A DNA stretch of 64,000 nt from Poseidonibacter ostreae (GTDB taxonomy: Bacteria; Campylobacterota; Campylobacteria; Campylobacterales; Arcobacteraceae). This document shows positions 53,991-62,482 of the stretch, in pieces. Position 1 is the first letter of the stretch. The number at the start of each line of letters is the position of its first letter. The position numbers and the translations under genes are program-made. The stretch lies in the NCBI RefSeq assembly GCF_009208075.1, contig NZ_WFKJ01000004.1:40701-104700 (forward strand), in the 5' to 3' direction. Under the pieces are notes generated by a model. That model was not told where the DNA came from, did not search any database, and saw only the letters and a program-made list of their open reading frames with translations.

Positions 53991-56774
53991 TTAGACTATC
54001 TTAGTAAACTCTTCATAAAGTTTATTATCTAAAGGCTTTTCTAGTTTTAAATGAACAGATATAGGTTTATTTCCTTCATATTTTATAGTATTTGCTAATC
54101 CTAGATAAATAAAGCCTTGAGTTTTTTTATCTACAAGCACAAATTTTCGTACAAAAATATGAAGTTTTACATTTAATTTTTTATTATTGATTAGCTTAAC
54201 TCCATCAACACTATCTTGAGAAGTACTTGGTTTACTTTGATAAGTAAATGTATCTTTTGATAAAAAAGTATTATCATAATATGAAGACTTTGAAAACTTC
54301 TCTTTTTCTAGATTTATAAATAAGAAAAAATCATCTTTATATTTTAAAAATCCACTTCCTCTAAAAGAAGAGTGTATTTTATTAAAATTACAAAGCTGTG
54401 CGATATTTAACATATTGTATTTTGAATATAGTTTTAAAAATGGTAAGGAATAATCTTCTCTTCCAAACTCTTTTTCATAATGAAGTATTCCATAATTTAT
54501 ACTATCTTCAAATAACTTTTTATACTCATCACTTTGTAATAAAAGTTCAAACTCTTTAGATTTTACTAATTTTGTATTTTTAAACTCAACTAGTTTTAAA
54601 TATCTTTTAACTTGTGCTTTATCAAAGTAATCTTGATTTAAAAAGTTAAAACTATGAAGAATCGTATCGCTATTGATTTTATTTAAATATTTTTTTAAAT
54701 GTAAAGATGCGATTTCTTCATCAATATAATCATTATTCAATAAATACTTTAATACAACAAATTCATAAACTCTTTTTACAGGAAGCAAGTATTCAATAAA
54801 TCTAATAGCTTTTATAAAGACCTCATCTGTACAATTGCTTTTAATCTCTTCATCTTTTTCAACCTTAGCTAAAAACTCAATATACGATTTTGAATCACTT
54901 ATAAAACTTAAAGGTGATATCAAATCTTCATACTGTAAGTAATCAACTAATAAAGGTCTTCTATTTCCTAAAATTGCTTTAAATTCAAAATACTGCTCTT
55001 TTAAATATTTTAAATGATTGAAGTTTTCTTTGTCAATTTGTTCTAATATTCTTTGTTTTGAAATCTCATCCATTTTGATAAATACATTTTGCATATTTGC
55101 AAAATTGTTTTTTAGTGATATTTTAATACTCTCTTTATCGATTGCTTTATTTCCAATAAGCGCAAGTGCTATTAGATATGCTTTATTATGGTTACCAATA
55201 AAATCTAAAACTGTTAAAAACTCTTTGCCTTTATGTTTACGTAAGCCACGACCTAATTGTTGCGTAAATACTATAGGTGAATTAGTAGGACGAAGCATTA
55301 AAACTGTATTTATTGAAGGAATATCAACACCTTCATTAAAAATATCAACTGTAAATATTACTTCTAAGCAGTTTGTATCATCTTCAAGATTTTTAATAGC
55401 ATCTTCTCTTTGACTTATTGTATTATTACTTATTAGATATGTTGAATTTATTCCTCTTTTATTGAACTGCTCACTCATATAAATACAATGCTCTTTTGAA
55501 ACACAAAAAGCTATAACTTTTCTTTTATACCCACAGTGTGAATAAAGGTTCATCTTTTCGATTATATATTCAACTCTTTTATTTACTTTTAAAACTTTTG
55601 TTAGCTCTTCAATTTTTGTCATATCAATACTTGAATAATCAATACTTTCAATATCCGTAATTCCGTAATAGTGAAAAGGTACCACAAGCTTATTTTCTAA
55701 AGCATCATTTAGTCTAATATCACAAGCAATATTATTATCAAATACTTTGTAAATAGAGCTTCCATCCATTCGATTTGATGTTGCAGTAAGGCCAAGTAAG
55801 AATTTTGTCTTAAAATACTCTAGAACACGCTTATATGAAGGGGAAACTATATGATGTGCTTCATCAACTACTATATAATTAAACTCATCTTTTTTAAAGT
55901 TCTTAAAATCTAAACTCATCGTCTGGATTGTAGAGAATAAATACTTCTTATTTAACTCTTTTTTATTTCCTGTATATAAGCCACAAGTAAAAGAAGAATC
56001 AACAATACTTTCAAAACTCTGCTTTGCTTTTATCAAGATATTTTCTCGATGAACTAAAAATAGTACTCTTTTGGGTCTTGCTTTTTTTACATCAAATGCG
56101 CAAAGATATGTTTTTCCTGAACCCGTTGCTGCTATTACTAAAGCTTTATTTTCGCCACTCTTCCTTAAACTTTCTAAATTAAAAAGAGCCTCTTCTTGCA
56201 TATAGTTAGTATTTAACTTTTCTAATTTAAAACTGCTATTAAAGTCTCTTTTTTCAAAAGTTTTTTTAAACTCTTCATACTCTTCTAAAAACTGTTTATT
56301 TACTATGTATGAATTTTTCCATAAAGACTCAAACTCGTTTAATACTTCATTTAAAAACAAATCATCTTTTTTTGATATAGTTTTTATATTCCACTCAATA
56401 TTTGTTTTAAAAGCACTTGCCGTTATATTTGAAGAACCTAAAAGTAATTCATAAGTATCATCAAGTTCAAAGATATATGACTTTGCATGAAAGCCTATAT
56501 TTGTTTTATTACTATCATAAATTTTTACTTCGATATTTTTAAACTCTTTTATTTTCTTTAAGGCTTTTACTTCTGTAAAGTTTAAATACGTAGAACTTAG
56601 AACTCTTCCTTTTACACCCTTTTGCTCTAAAGTTTTTAAAGTATCAAGGAGTAATTGAAGTCCTGAAAAGTTTATAAAAGCTACATTAAATATAAAGCTA
56701 TTACACTTAAGTAACACTTCTTCTAAATGATTATAAAAATTTGTAGTTTGATTGTTTGTAATTAGTGTGTTCAA
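53991..56774 (-). CDS. PLD-nuclease/superfamily 2 helicase/DUF3427 protein
   Basis: A 927-residue multidomain protein. Residues 1-165 form a phospholipase-D-type nuclease domain with HAK (His96, Lys98) and a following GSSNIT. A helicase core follows with Walker A AATGSGKT (Lys221), DEAH (304-307), and motif VI QQLGRGLRKH. The C-terminus matches DUF3427 (LHYEKEFGRED, PSTSQDSVDG, VRKFV, GLANTIKYEG). Such proteins are thought to act in DNA repair or phage defence. Start is TTG with AAGG 7 bases upstream. It converges on the ABC operon and is divergent from the Aat-like gene. Confidence 0.88.
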   Translation of the reverse strand: MNTLITNNQTTNFYNHLEEVLLKCNSFIFNVAFINFSGLQLLLDTLKTLEQKGVKGRVLSSTYLNFTEVKALKKIKEFKNIEVKIYDSNKTNIGFHAKSYIFELDDTYELLLGSSNITASAFKTNIEWNIKTISKKDDLFLNEVLNEFESLWKNSYIVNKQFLEEYEEFKKTFEKRDFNSSFKLEKLNTNYMQEEALFNLESLRKSGENKALVIAATGSGKTYLCAFDVKKARPKRVLFLVHRENILIKAKQSFESIVDSSFTCGLYTGNKKELNKKYLFSTIQTMSLDFKNFKKDEFNYIVVDEAHHIVSPSYKRVLEYFKTKFLLGLTATSNRMDGSSIYKVFDNNIACDIRLNDALENKLVVPFHYYGITDIESIDYSSIDMTKIEELTKVLKVNKRVEYIIEKMNLYSHCGYKRKVIAFCVSKEHCIYMSEQFNKRGINSTYLISNNTISQREDAIKNLEDDTNCLEVIFTVDIFNEGVDIPSINTVLMLRPTNSPIVFTQQLGRGLRKHKGKEFLTVLDFIGNHNKAYLIALALIGNKAIDKESIKISLKNNFANMQNVFIKMDEISKQRILEQIDKENFNHLKYLKEQYFEFKAILGNRRPLLVDYLQYEDLISPLSFISDSKSYIEFLAKVEKDEEIKSNCTDEVFIKAIRFIEYLLPVKRVYEFVVLKYLLNNDYIDEEIASLHLKKYLNKINSDTILHSFNFLNQDYFDKAQVKRYLKLVEFKNTKLVKSKEFELLLQSDEYKKLFEDSINYGILHYEKEFGREDYSLPFLKLYSKYNMLNIAQLCNFNKIHSSFRGSGFLKYKDDFFLFINLEKEKFSKSSYYDNTFLSKDTFTYQSKPSTSQDSVDGVKLINNKKLNVKLHIFVRKFVLVDKKTQGFIYLGLANTIKYEGNKPISVHLKLEKPLDNKLYEEFTKIV

Positions 56775-56831
56775 AAAAAGCCTTACATTTTTGCAATTGT
56801 TGATAATTATAATTAAATGAAACGTAATATA

Positions 56832-56840
56832 TGCTAAAAT
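56832..56840 (+). promoter_or_regulatory. extended -10 box of the Aat-like gene
   Basis: TGCTAAAAT whose hexamer ends 7 bases before the ATG at 56848; there is no room for a ribosome binding site, so the mRNA is predicted to be leaderless. Confidence 0.5.
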
Positions 56841-56847
56841 CCTTTTT

Positions 56848-57564
56848 ATGAGCCTTGATAATACAATATACTATTTAACTTATGAAAATATTATAGATAC
56901 TAATATACTTTTTAATGATATTTATTCAAATGAAAATACAAACTACTATTTTAGTGATGACTTCTCAAAAGAGTTTTATATACATCTTGCAAGGTGTGGT
57001 TTTATCTCTACTACAACAATATATGAAGAGAAACTTTACTTACTTCCTGAACTGCAGTTTGAATATGCACTTTTAGATTTTGAAAATTTACATATTAGTA
57101 AAAAAGTAGAAAAATTAATAAGAAAAGATAATTATATTTTTAAAATTAATACAAGATTTGAAGAAGTATTAGAAAAAATAGATGAGTATCATAATCCAAA
57201 TTGGTTAATTGGTGATTATCATAAATTACTGCTTGAACTAAAACAAAAAGATGATTCACTTCCTGATTTCTCAATTATGAGTGTAGAAATTATAGATAAA
57301 GAAACAAAGGAGCTAATTGCTGCAGAAATTGGTTATAAAATTTATGATACATATACTTCACTTACAGGTTTTAGCTCAAAAGAGAAAAAGTATAATAACT
57401 ATGGAAAATTACAGCTTGTGCTTTTAGCAAAATACTTAGAAAAAGAAAACTATGCCTTTTGGAATTTAGGACATCCTTATATGGAATATAAGTTTGACTT
57501 AGGAGCTGTTAAATATTCACGAGATGATTTTTTAAAAAGATGGTTAGCTAAAGTATTTATTTAA
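56848..57564 (+). CDS. Aat-like GNAT-fold protein (divergent leucyl/phenylalanyl-tRNA-protein transferase)
   Basis: A 238-residue protein whose layout follows Aat: an N-terminal region with YYFSDDFSKEFYIHLARCGFIS, DFENLHISKKVEKLIRK in place of the LHVSRSLRR segment, then a GNAT-like domain (NWLIGDYHKLLLEL, SIMSVEII, LIAAEIGYKIY, YGKLQLVLLAKYL, NLGHPYMEYKFDLGA). The usual GESMFS stretch is replaced by LTGFSSKEK, so substrate use may differ. Aat attaches Leu or Phe to N-terminal basic residues for ClpS/ClpA degradation. Predicted leaderless start. Confidence 0.68.
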   Translation: MSLDNTIYYLTYENIIDTNILFNDIYSNENTNYYFSDDFSKEFYIHLARCGFISTTTIYEEKLYLLPELQFEYALLDFENLHISKKVEKLIRKDNYIFKINTRFEEVLEKIDEYHNPNWLIGDYHKLLLELKQKDDSLPDFSIMSVEIIDKETKELIAAEIGYKIYDTYTSLTGFSSKEKKYNNYGKLQLVLLAKYLEKENYAFWNLGHPYMEYKFDLGAVKYSRDDFLKRWLAKVFI

Positions 57565-57568
57565 AATA

Positions 57569-59041
57569 TTAATATTCAAAATATTCAACTTTATTTCTAC
57601 CACTATATTTTGCTTTATACATTGCTCTATCTGTATTTTCTATAAACTCTAAAATATCTTGCTTTGTATTATACATAGAAACACCCAAACTAATCGTCTT
57701 TTTACCTACTTTCTCAAAACTGTGATTTTCTACTTTCTTTCTTAAGCTTTCAGCAACTTCATAGGCATTTTTTATACTAGTTTGAGGAAGTATAATAATA
57801 AACTCCTCCCCACCCCATCTTCCAAAAATATCTGATTCTCTAATATTTTTAGAAATAATACTAGATATTTCAATTAAAACTTCATCACCAACTTGATGTC
57901 CAAACTTATCATTTGTATCTTTAAAGTGATCAATATCTAGTAAAATTAATGATACATCAGTTTTATGTCTTTTAGCTTTTACTGTTTCTTGTAAAATGTA
58001 TTCATTAAGCATACGTCTATTATAAATATTTGTTAGAGGATCTTTTGATGCTAATAGAGTTAACTTTTCATTTGATTCTATTAATGACTTAGTTTTTTCT
58101 TTCACTTTTTCTTCTAACTTACTATTTAATTCTATTAGTTTTTTATTAGAATCAGTTATCTCACGAAGAAGTATTCCAACAAAAAGAGGAATTATTACAA
58201 GTAAAGAAATAAACTCTTGTAAAAAAATAGTCGTCTCTTTTTCAGAAAATATTGCAAAAGGACCAATAGAATTTGTTGTAAAGTATATAGCAATAATAGT
58301 AATTAACAATGAAATTATTAATGAGGGAAGTATTCCTTGCTTATATACAATCCATAAAAGTATTAAAATAAAGATCAAAGGTGTTGTTGGTAACACAGTC
58401 ATATCATTATTAAAAGAAAACAATACCACTGCTAAGATTATAGTAAAAATTACAGTTGAAGTATTTTGAATATTTAAAGAATAATTTTTAAATGTTTTAT
58501 AGTTTTCATAAGTCATAACAAGAATAGGAGTTAAAAGTAAAATTCCCACAGCATCGCCAAAATACCAAATTCTCCAAAACTCAAAGAAAGTAGAGTTTTC
58601 AACTATTTGAGTTGAATATACAGTTGCTCCTAAAATACCACTTATTGAGGGCATAATATTTAAAGCTATTAAAAAGAAAGCTATTACATATTTTGTATTT
58701 GTGAAATTTTTCTTGTAATCAGTGATTTTTTTTATTAAAAATGCAGCAACTGTAGTTTCAAAAATATTTATAAAAGCAAACTGTAAAGATTGAATAAAAG
58801 TAAAAGATGGGTAATCAGCTATTATTTCTGCAACAATAAAAAAAGGTATATAGTATTTCCACTCTTTACTATTTTTTAGTAAAAAGAATGCTAAGAGTAA
58901 TGAGTTTGGAAGCCATGCAATTGCAATACCTGAAACCATACTCGCATAATTCATACTTAATATACCAAGAAGGATATATGCAAAAGACAATAATAAAGCA
59001 GTAGTAATATTTTTTATATTAAAAAAGTTTTCCTTAGCCAT
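57569..59041 (-). CDS. MASE1-GGDEF diguanylate cyclase
   Basis: A 490-residue inner-membrane enzyme making cyclic di-GMP. Residues 1 to about 300 hold eight to ten membrane helices of MASE1 type (SFAYILLGILSMNYAS, GIAIAWLPNSLLLAFFLL). A coiled-coil linker (about 298-325) precedes a GGDEF domain with an intact GRWGGEEFIIIL active loop and an RxxD inhibitory site (RESD) five residues before it, so it should be active and product-inhibited. It is the last gene of the signalling cluster on the minus strand. Confidence 0.93.
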   Translation of the reverse strand: MAKENFFNIKNITTALLLSFAYILLGILSMNYASMVSGIAIAWLPNSLLLAFFLLKNSKEWKYYIPFFIVAEIIADYPSFTFIQSLQFAFINIFETTVAAFLIKKITDYKKNFTNTKYVIAFFLIALNIMPSISGILGATVYSTQIVENSTFFEFWRIWYFGDAVGILLLTPILVMTYENYKTFKNYSLNIQNTSTVIFTIILAVVLFSFNNDMTVLPTTPLIFILILLWIVYKQGILPSLIISLLITIIAIYFTTNSIGPFAIFSEKETTIFLQEFISLLVIIPLFVGILLREITDSNKKLIELNSKLEEKVKEKTKSLIESNEKLTLLASKDPLTNIYNRRMLNEYILQETVKAKRHKTDVSLILLDIDHFKDTNDKFGHQVGDEVLIEISSIISKNIRESDIFGRWGGEEFIIILPQTSIKNAYEVAESLRKKVENHSFEKVGKKTISLGVSMYNTKQDILEFIENTDRAMYKAKYSGRNKVEYFEY

Positions 59042-59150
59042 TTTCCATCAATTTATATTTTAAAGTATTTTATCTTAATTAAAATAATATTTAGATTTAT
59101 TTATTAAAATAATAACTTTATTATGAGTATGAACATATTTATTAACTATT

Positions 59151-61604
59151 CTATTTAGGTATTTTTATTTCAAAACATGCACCTTTATATTTTTCATTTT
59201 TATATTCAAACTCTTCATTTCGTATATGTAAAGAACCTTTCATATGGTTCTTTATAATCTCTTCAGACATATAAAGGCCTATGCCAGTGCCTTTACTTTG
59301 GTGTTTTGTTGTAAAATATGGTTCACAAATTTTATTTATAATATCAAGAGGAATTCCTCCTGCATTATCTTTTATTTGGATAAAAATATGTTCTTTATCA
59401 ATAAAAGAGTTAATAAACACGTATTTATTCTCTAAGTCTATATTTTCTAAAGCATCTTTTGCATTACTTAATATATTCATAATAACTTGTACAAATTCAT
59501 TTTTCAAACCATAAATTTCTATGTCTTGATTATCTATAACTATTGTGATGTTACGATTTTTAAACTTTGAACTAATTAGTTTTATTGCAGAATTAAGAGT
59601 ATTTTCTAACTTAAACATCTCAAGTTTTTTATCTGTTCTTAAAAAGTCTTTAAAATCTTCTATTGTTTGAGATAAATATTGAGCAGATGTATTAATCATA
59701 TCTAAATTTTCAAACTCATCTTTTTCTTTAAGTATACCCAACTCTTTTTGCATTTTAATTCCTGTAGCAGTAGTTGAAATTACAGATAAAGGCTGTCTCC
59801 ATTGATGTGCAATATTTTCTATCATTTCACCCATTGATGCCATTTTTGACTGTTGGAAAAGTAATGCTTCTTTTTCTTTTAATAATTTATCTTTATTTTT
59901 TCGCTCAGTAATATCACTAAAAATACCTATATAATTTAATACTTCATGAGTTTGACTATAAATTGTACTAATTGTAAGCCATTGAGTATATAAGGTTCTA
60001 TCTTTTTTTAAATTTATAATTTCACCCTCCCAAAAGCCATTTACTTTTAAATCTTTCCACATTTTTTTATAAAAGTTTTTATCATGTAAATTTGATTTTA
60101 AAAGATTTATACGTTTATTCACTACTTCCAGTTTTGAGTAAGCTGTGATTTTTTCAAAAGAGTTATTTACATCAATAATATTTGTATATTTGTCAGTAAT
60201 TACAATACCATCTTTAGTATTATTAAAAACAGTATATGCTTGCTGTAATTTTTTTTCCTTCTCTTTTCTTTGAGTAATATCAATCCCAACTAAAATTAGT
60301 TGACCTTTATCATTAGAAGAAATTGCTGACATTACAAACTCTAAGACTCTATATTTTTTCTCACTATCCATAGCACTTACTTCATAATCTATATTTAAAA
60401 AAGATTTATAATTTGAAAGTAACTTTTTTATTCGTATTTTTTCATCATTTTGCCAACACTCTAAATCCCAAAAACTTTTATTACGTAAACTAGCAATATC
60501 TTTTCCAAGAAACTCTAAACCTTTTTTATTAATATCATCAATTTTTCCATCAGGATTAATTACAGCAGATAAAAAATGACTATTTTCAAATAATAATTTA
60601 AATTTATTATTTGCATTTAATTGTTTTTTATGAGCAAGAATTTCTTTACTTTTACCTTTTCTATAAAGTAAAAACAAAATAAGAACGATAAGAATAGAAA
60701 CAACTACAATACCAATAGATATTACAAAAAACTTATAACTCTTTTGATTCCAACTTAAAAGGCTTTTCTTATAATTTACATGCACACCTAAAAGAAGTGG
60801 ATAATCCTTAGTAAGAGAATACGAACTAATAAACTTTTCATTATTAATAAAATGAACACCTGAATAATTATTTTTTTCTAATGCTTTTTCAATAAAAAAA
60901 TTTATTTCTTCTTTTTTTCCAAAAACCTTTTCTTTTACATTTGAAAGTAGTAAAACTCTATCTGCTCGTAATAACTCTATTTGGTACTTATTATCTTCAT
61001 TTCTTTTTCTAAATGTATTTAATAAATAGTCTGCATTTAATGCAATTAAAATAACAAACTCTTTATCTTTTATATAAGTTTCTTTCATAATTGGAATAAT
61101 TAAGGACTTAGGTTTTTCATAAGTTTGAGCATCTAAAATGTTTTTAGAAGTAAAAAAATCACGACCAAGTAAAGGGTATGCTACTCTTAATATACTATTA
61201 TTAAATAAGGGTTTTGGATAAAATTCATTATCATTTATTAAATATCCTATATTACTTTTATTTGAGCTGTAAGTTATACTATTTTTATCTAAGATATTAA
61301 GAGATCTAATTTGTGGAAAAGTACGAAGAATCTCACTTAATTTATTGTTAATAATGACTTTTGAATCATCTAAATTAACTATTGATGTAATATTATTTAT
61401 TACTACTTCTATTGTATTTATACTTTGATTTAACTCTTCTGCTAAGAACTCTGCTTTTAATTTAGAGATTGTTAATTGATTATCAATTGTTTCTTCTTTT
61501 AAAATACTAGAAGATGCTATTATTCCAGCAGTAATAAAAAATAATATAACAAGAGAACCAATAAATAAAAGATTTATATCTTTTTTAATTAGCTTTAATA
61601 ACAT
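59151..61604 (-). CDS. PAS-containing sensor histidine kinase
   Basis: An 817-residue membrane kinase. An N-terminal helix (about 12-32), a periplasmic Cache-like sensor domain (about 35-290), a second helix (about 292-314), then two PAS domains (about 330-450 and 455-580), HisKA with IAHQWRQPLSVIS, and HATPase boxes (MNILSNAKDAL, KDNAGGIP, GTGIGLYMS). No response regulator is adjacent. The second PAS domain is very similar to that of the neighbouring GGDEF-EAL protein. The binding-protein gene lies 4 bases upstream, so the two probably act together. Confidence 0.92.
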   Translation of the reverse strand: MLLKLIKKDINLLFIGSLVILFFITAGIIASSSILKEETIDNQLTISKLKAEFLAEELNQSINTIEVVINNITSIVNLDDSKVIINNKLSEILRTFPQIRSLNILDKNSITYSSNKSNIGYLINDNEFYPKPLFNNSILRVAYPLLGRDFFTSKNILDAQTYEKPKSLIIPIMKETYIKDKEFVILIALNADYLLNTFRKRNEDNKYQIELLRADRVLLLSNVKEKVFGKKEEINFFIEKALEKNNYSGVHFINNEKFISSYSLTKDYPLLLGVHVNYKKSLLSWNQKSYKFFVISIGIVVVSILIVLILFLLYRKGKSKEILAHKKQLNANNKFKLLFENSHFLSAVINPDGKIDDINKKGLEFLGKDIASLRNKSFWDLECWQNDEKIRIKKLLSNYKSFLNIDYEVSAMDSEKKYRVLEFVMSAISSNDKGQLILVGIDITQRKEKEKKLQQAYTVFNNTKDGIVITDKYTNIIDVNNSFEKITAYSKLEVVNKRINLLKSNLHDKNFYKKMWKDLKVNGFWEGEIINLKKDRTLYTQWLTISTIYSQTHEVLNYIGIFSDITERKNKDKLLKEKEALLFQQSKMASMGEMIENIAHQWRQPLSVISTTATGIKMQKELGILKEKDEFENLDMINTSAQYLSQTIEDFKDFLRTDKKLEMFKLENTLNSAIKLISSKFKNRNITIVIDNQDIEIYGLKNEFVQVIMNILSNAKDALENIDLENKYVFINSFIDKEHIFIQIKDNAGGIPLDIINKICEPYFTTKHQSKGTGIGLYMSEEIIKNHMKGSLHIRNEEFEYKNEKYKGACFEIKIPK

Positions 61605-61608
61605 TTAA

Positions 61609-62397
61609 CTACTTTACCTTTATAATTGGTTCCAATGCATTTTTCTTTGCAATTTTTAATAATCGCCCATCACGATTAATATCTCTTATAAACTTTTCAA
61701 CTCTTTCATAAAATTTATCATCACCATATGCCATTGTCCAAGCATAAGGTGTAAGATGGTATGTTTCCTTAGGACTAATTAATTTAGCCCAATCTGTCTT
61801 TTCTAACATTTTTTTACTATACGGATAATCAGTCATAAATACATCAACACGTCCCGACTGAACTTCATCTTCTCTTTGTTTGAAACCTTTTATAACAACA
61901 AGTTCTGCATTTTTTAACTTTTTTTTCATAATAGGTTCGTGATATGTACCTTTTGCAACAGCAACAATAATACCTTTTTTATCTATATCATCCCATGATT
62001 TAATATTTGTATTAGTTTTAGTTGTAATTGCGTAAATATCACTTTGTAAATGGGGAGTTGTAAATCTCATTTTTGCACGTCTTGATTTGGTATTACCAAT
62101 AGCAAACATTGCGATATTACATTTATTGCTTGTTACATCATTAATTAATGTAGGAAAAGAGCTTTTTATAAGTTTTAATTTAACACCTAAATCTTTAGCT
62201 AATTCAATAGCTAAATCGCTATCAATTCCTACAAGCTTTTGAGTACGTGGATCTACATATGATATTCCATAATATTGTGGCCATATACAAACTTTTAATT
62301 CATTATTTTTATTAATTATATCAAGTTTACTTTCTGCAAATAAAAATATTTGATTCATAAAAATGACTAATAGAAAAGCTTTAATAAGTTTTTTCAT
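61609..62397 (-). CDS. periplasmic substrate-binding protein, SBP_bac_3 family
   Basis: A 262-residue exported protein with signal peptide (MKKLIKAFLLVIFMNQIFLF) and a family 3 binding fold as in amino-acid ABC transporters (LKVCIWPQYYGISYVDP, LVGIDSDLAIELAKDLGV, GRVDVFMTDYPYSKKML, WTMAYGDDKFYERVEKFI). No ABC permease or ATPase is nearby, and the kinase gene follows after 4 bases, so it more likely serves as a ligand sensor for the kinase than as a transporter part. The ligand is unknown. Confidence 0.88.
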   Translation of the reverse strand: MKKLIKAFLLVIFMNQIFLFAESKLDIINKNNELKVCIWPQYYGISYVDPRTQKLVGIDSDLAIELAKDLGVKLKLIKSSFPTLINDVTSNKCNIAMFAIGNTKSRRAKMRFTTPHLQSDIYAITTKTNTNIKSWDDIDKKGIIVAVAKGTYHEPIMKKKLKNAELVVIKGFKQREDEVQSGRVDVFMTDYPYSKKMLEKTDWAKLISPKETYHLTPYAWTMAYGDDKFYERVEKFIRDINRDGRLLKIAKKNALEPIIKVK

Positions 62398-62482
62398 AAA
62401 TAATCCCTTAATAGTAAAAATATATTAAAAAGTTATTTATATATTTTTTAATTTAATTATTTTATCATATAAGTAATAAAAA

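Noticed and set aside
55018..55413. A 131-codon plus-strand frame inside the helicase gene
   Set aside because: Antisense shadow; the opposite strand encodes an intact helicase core.
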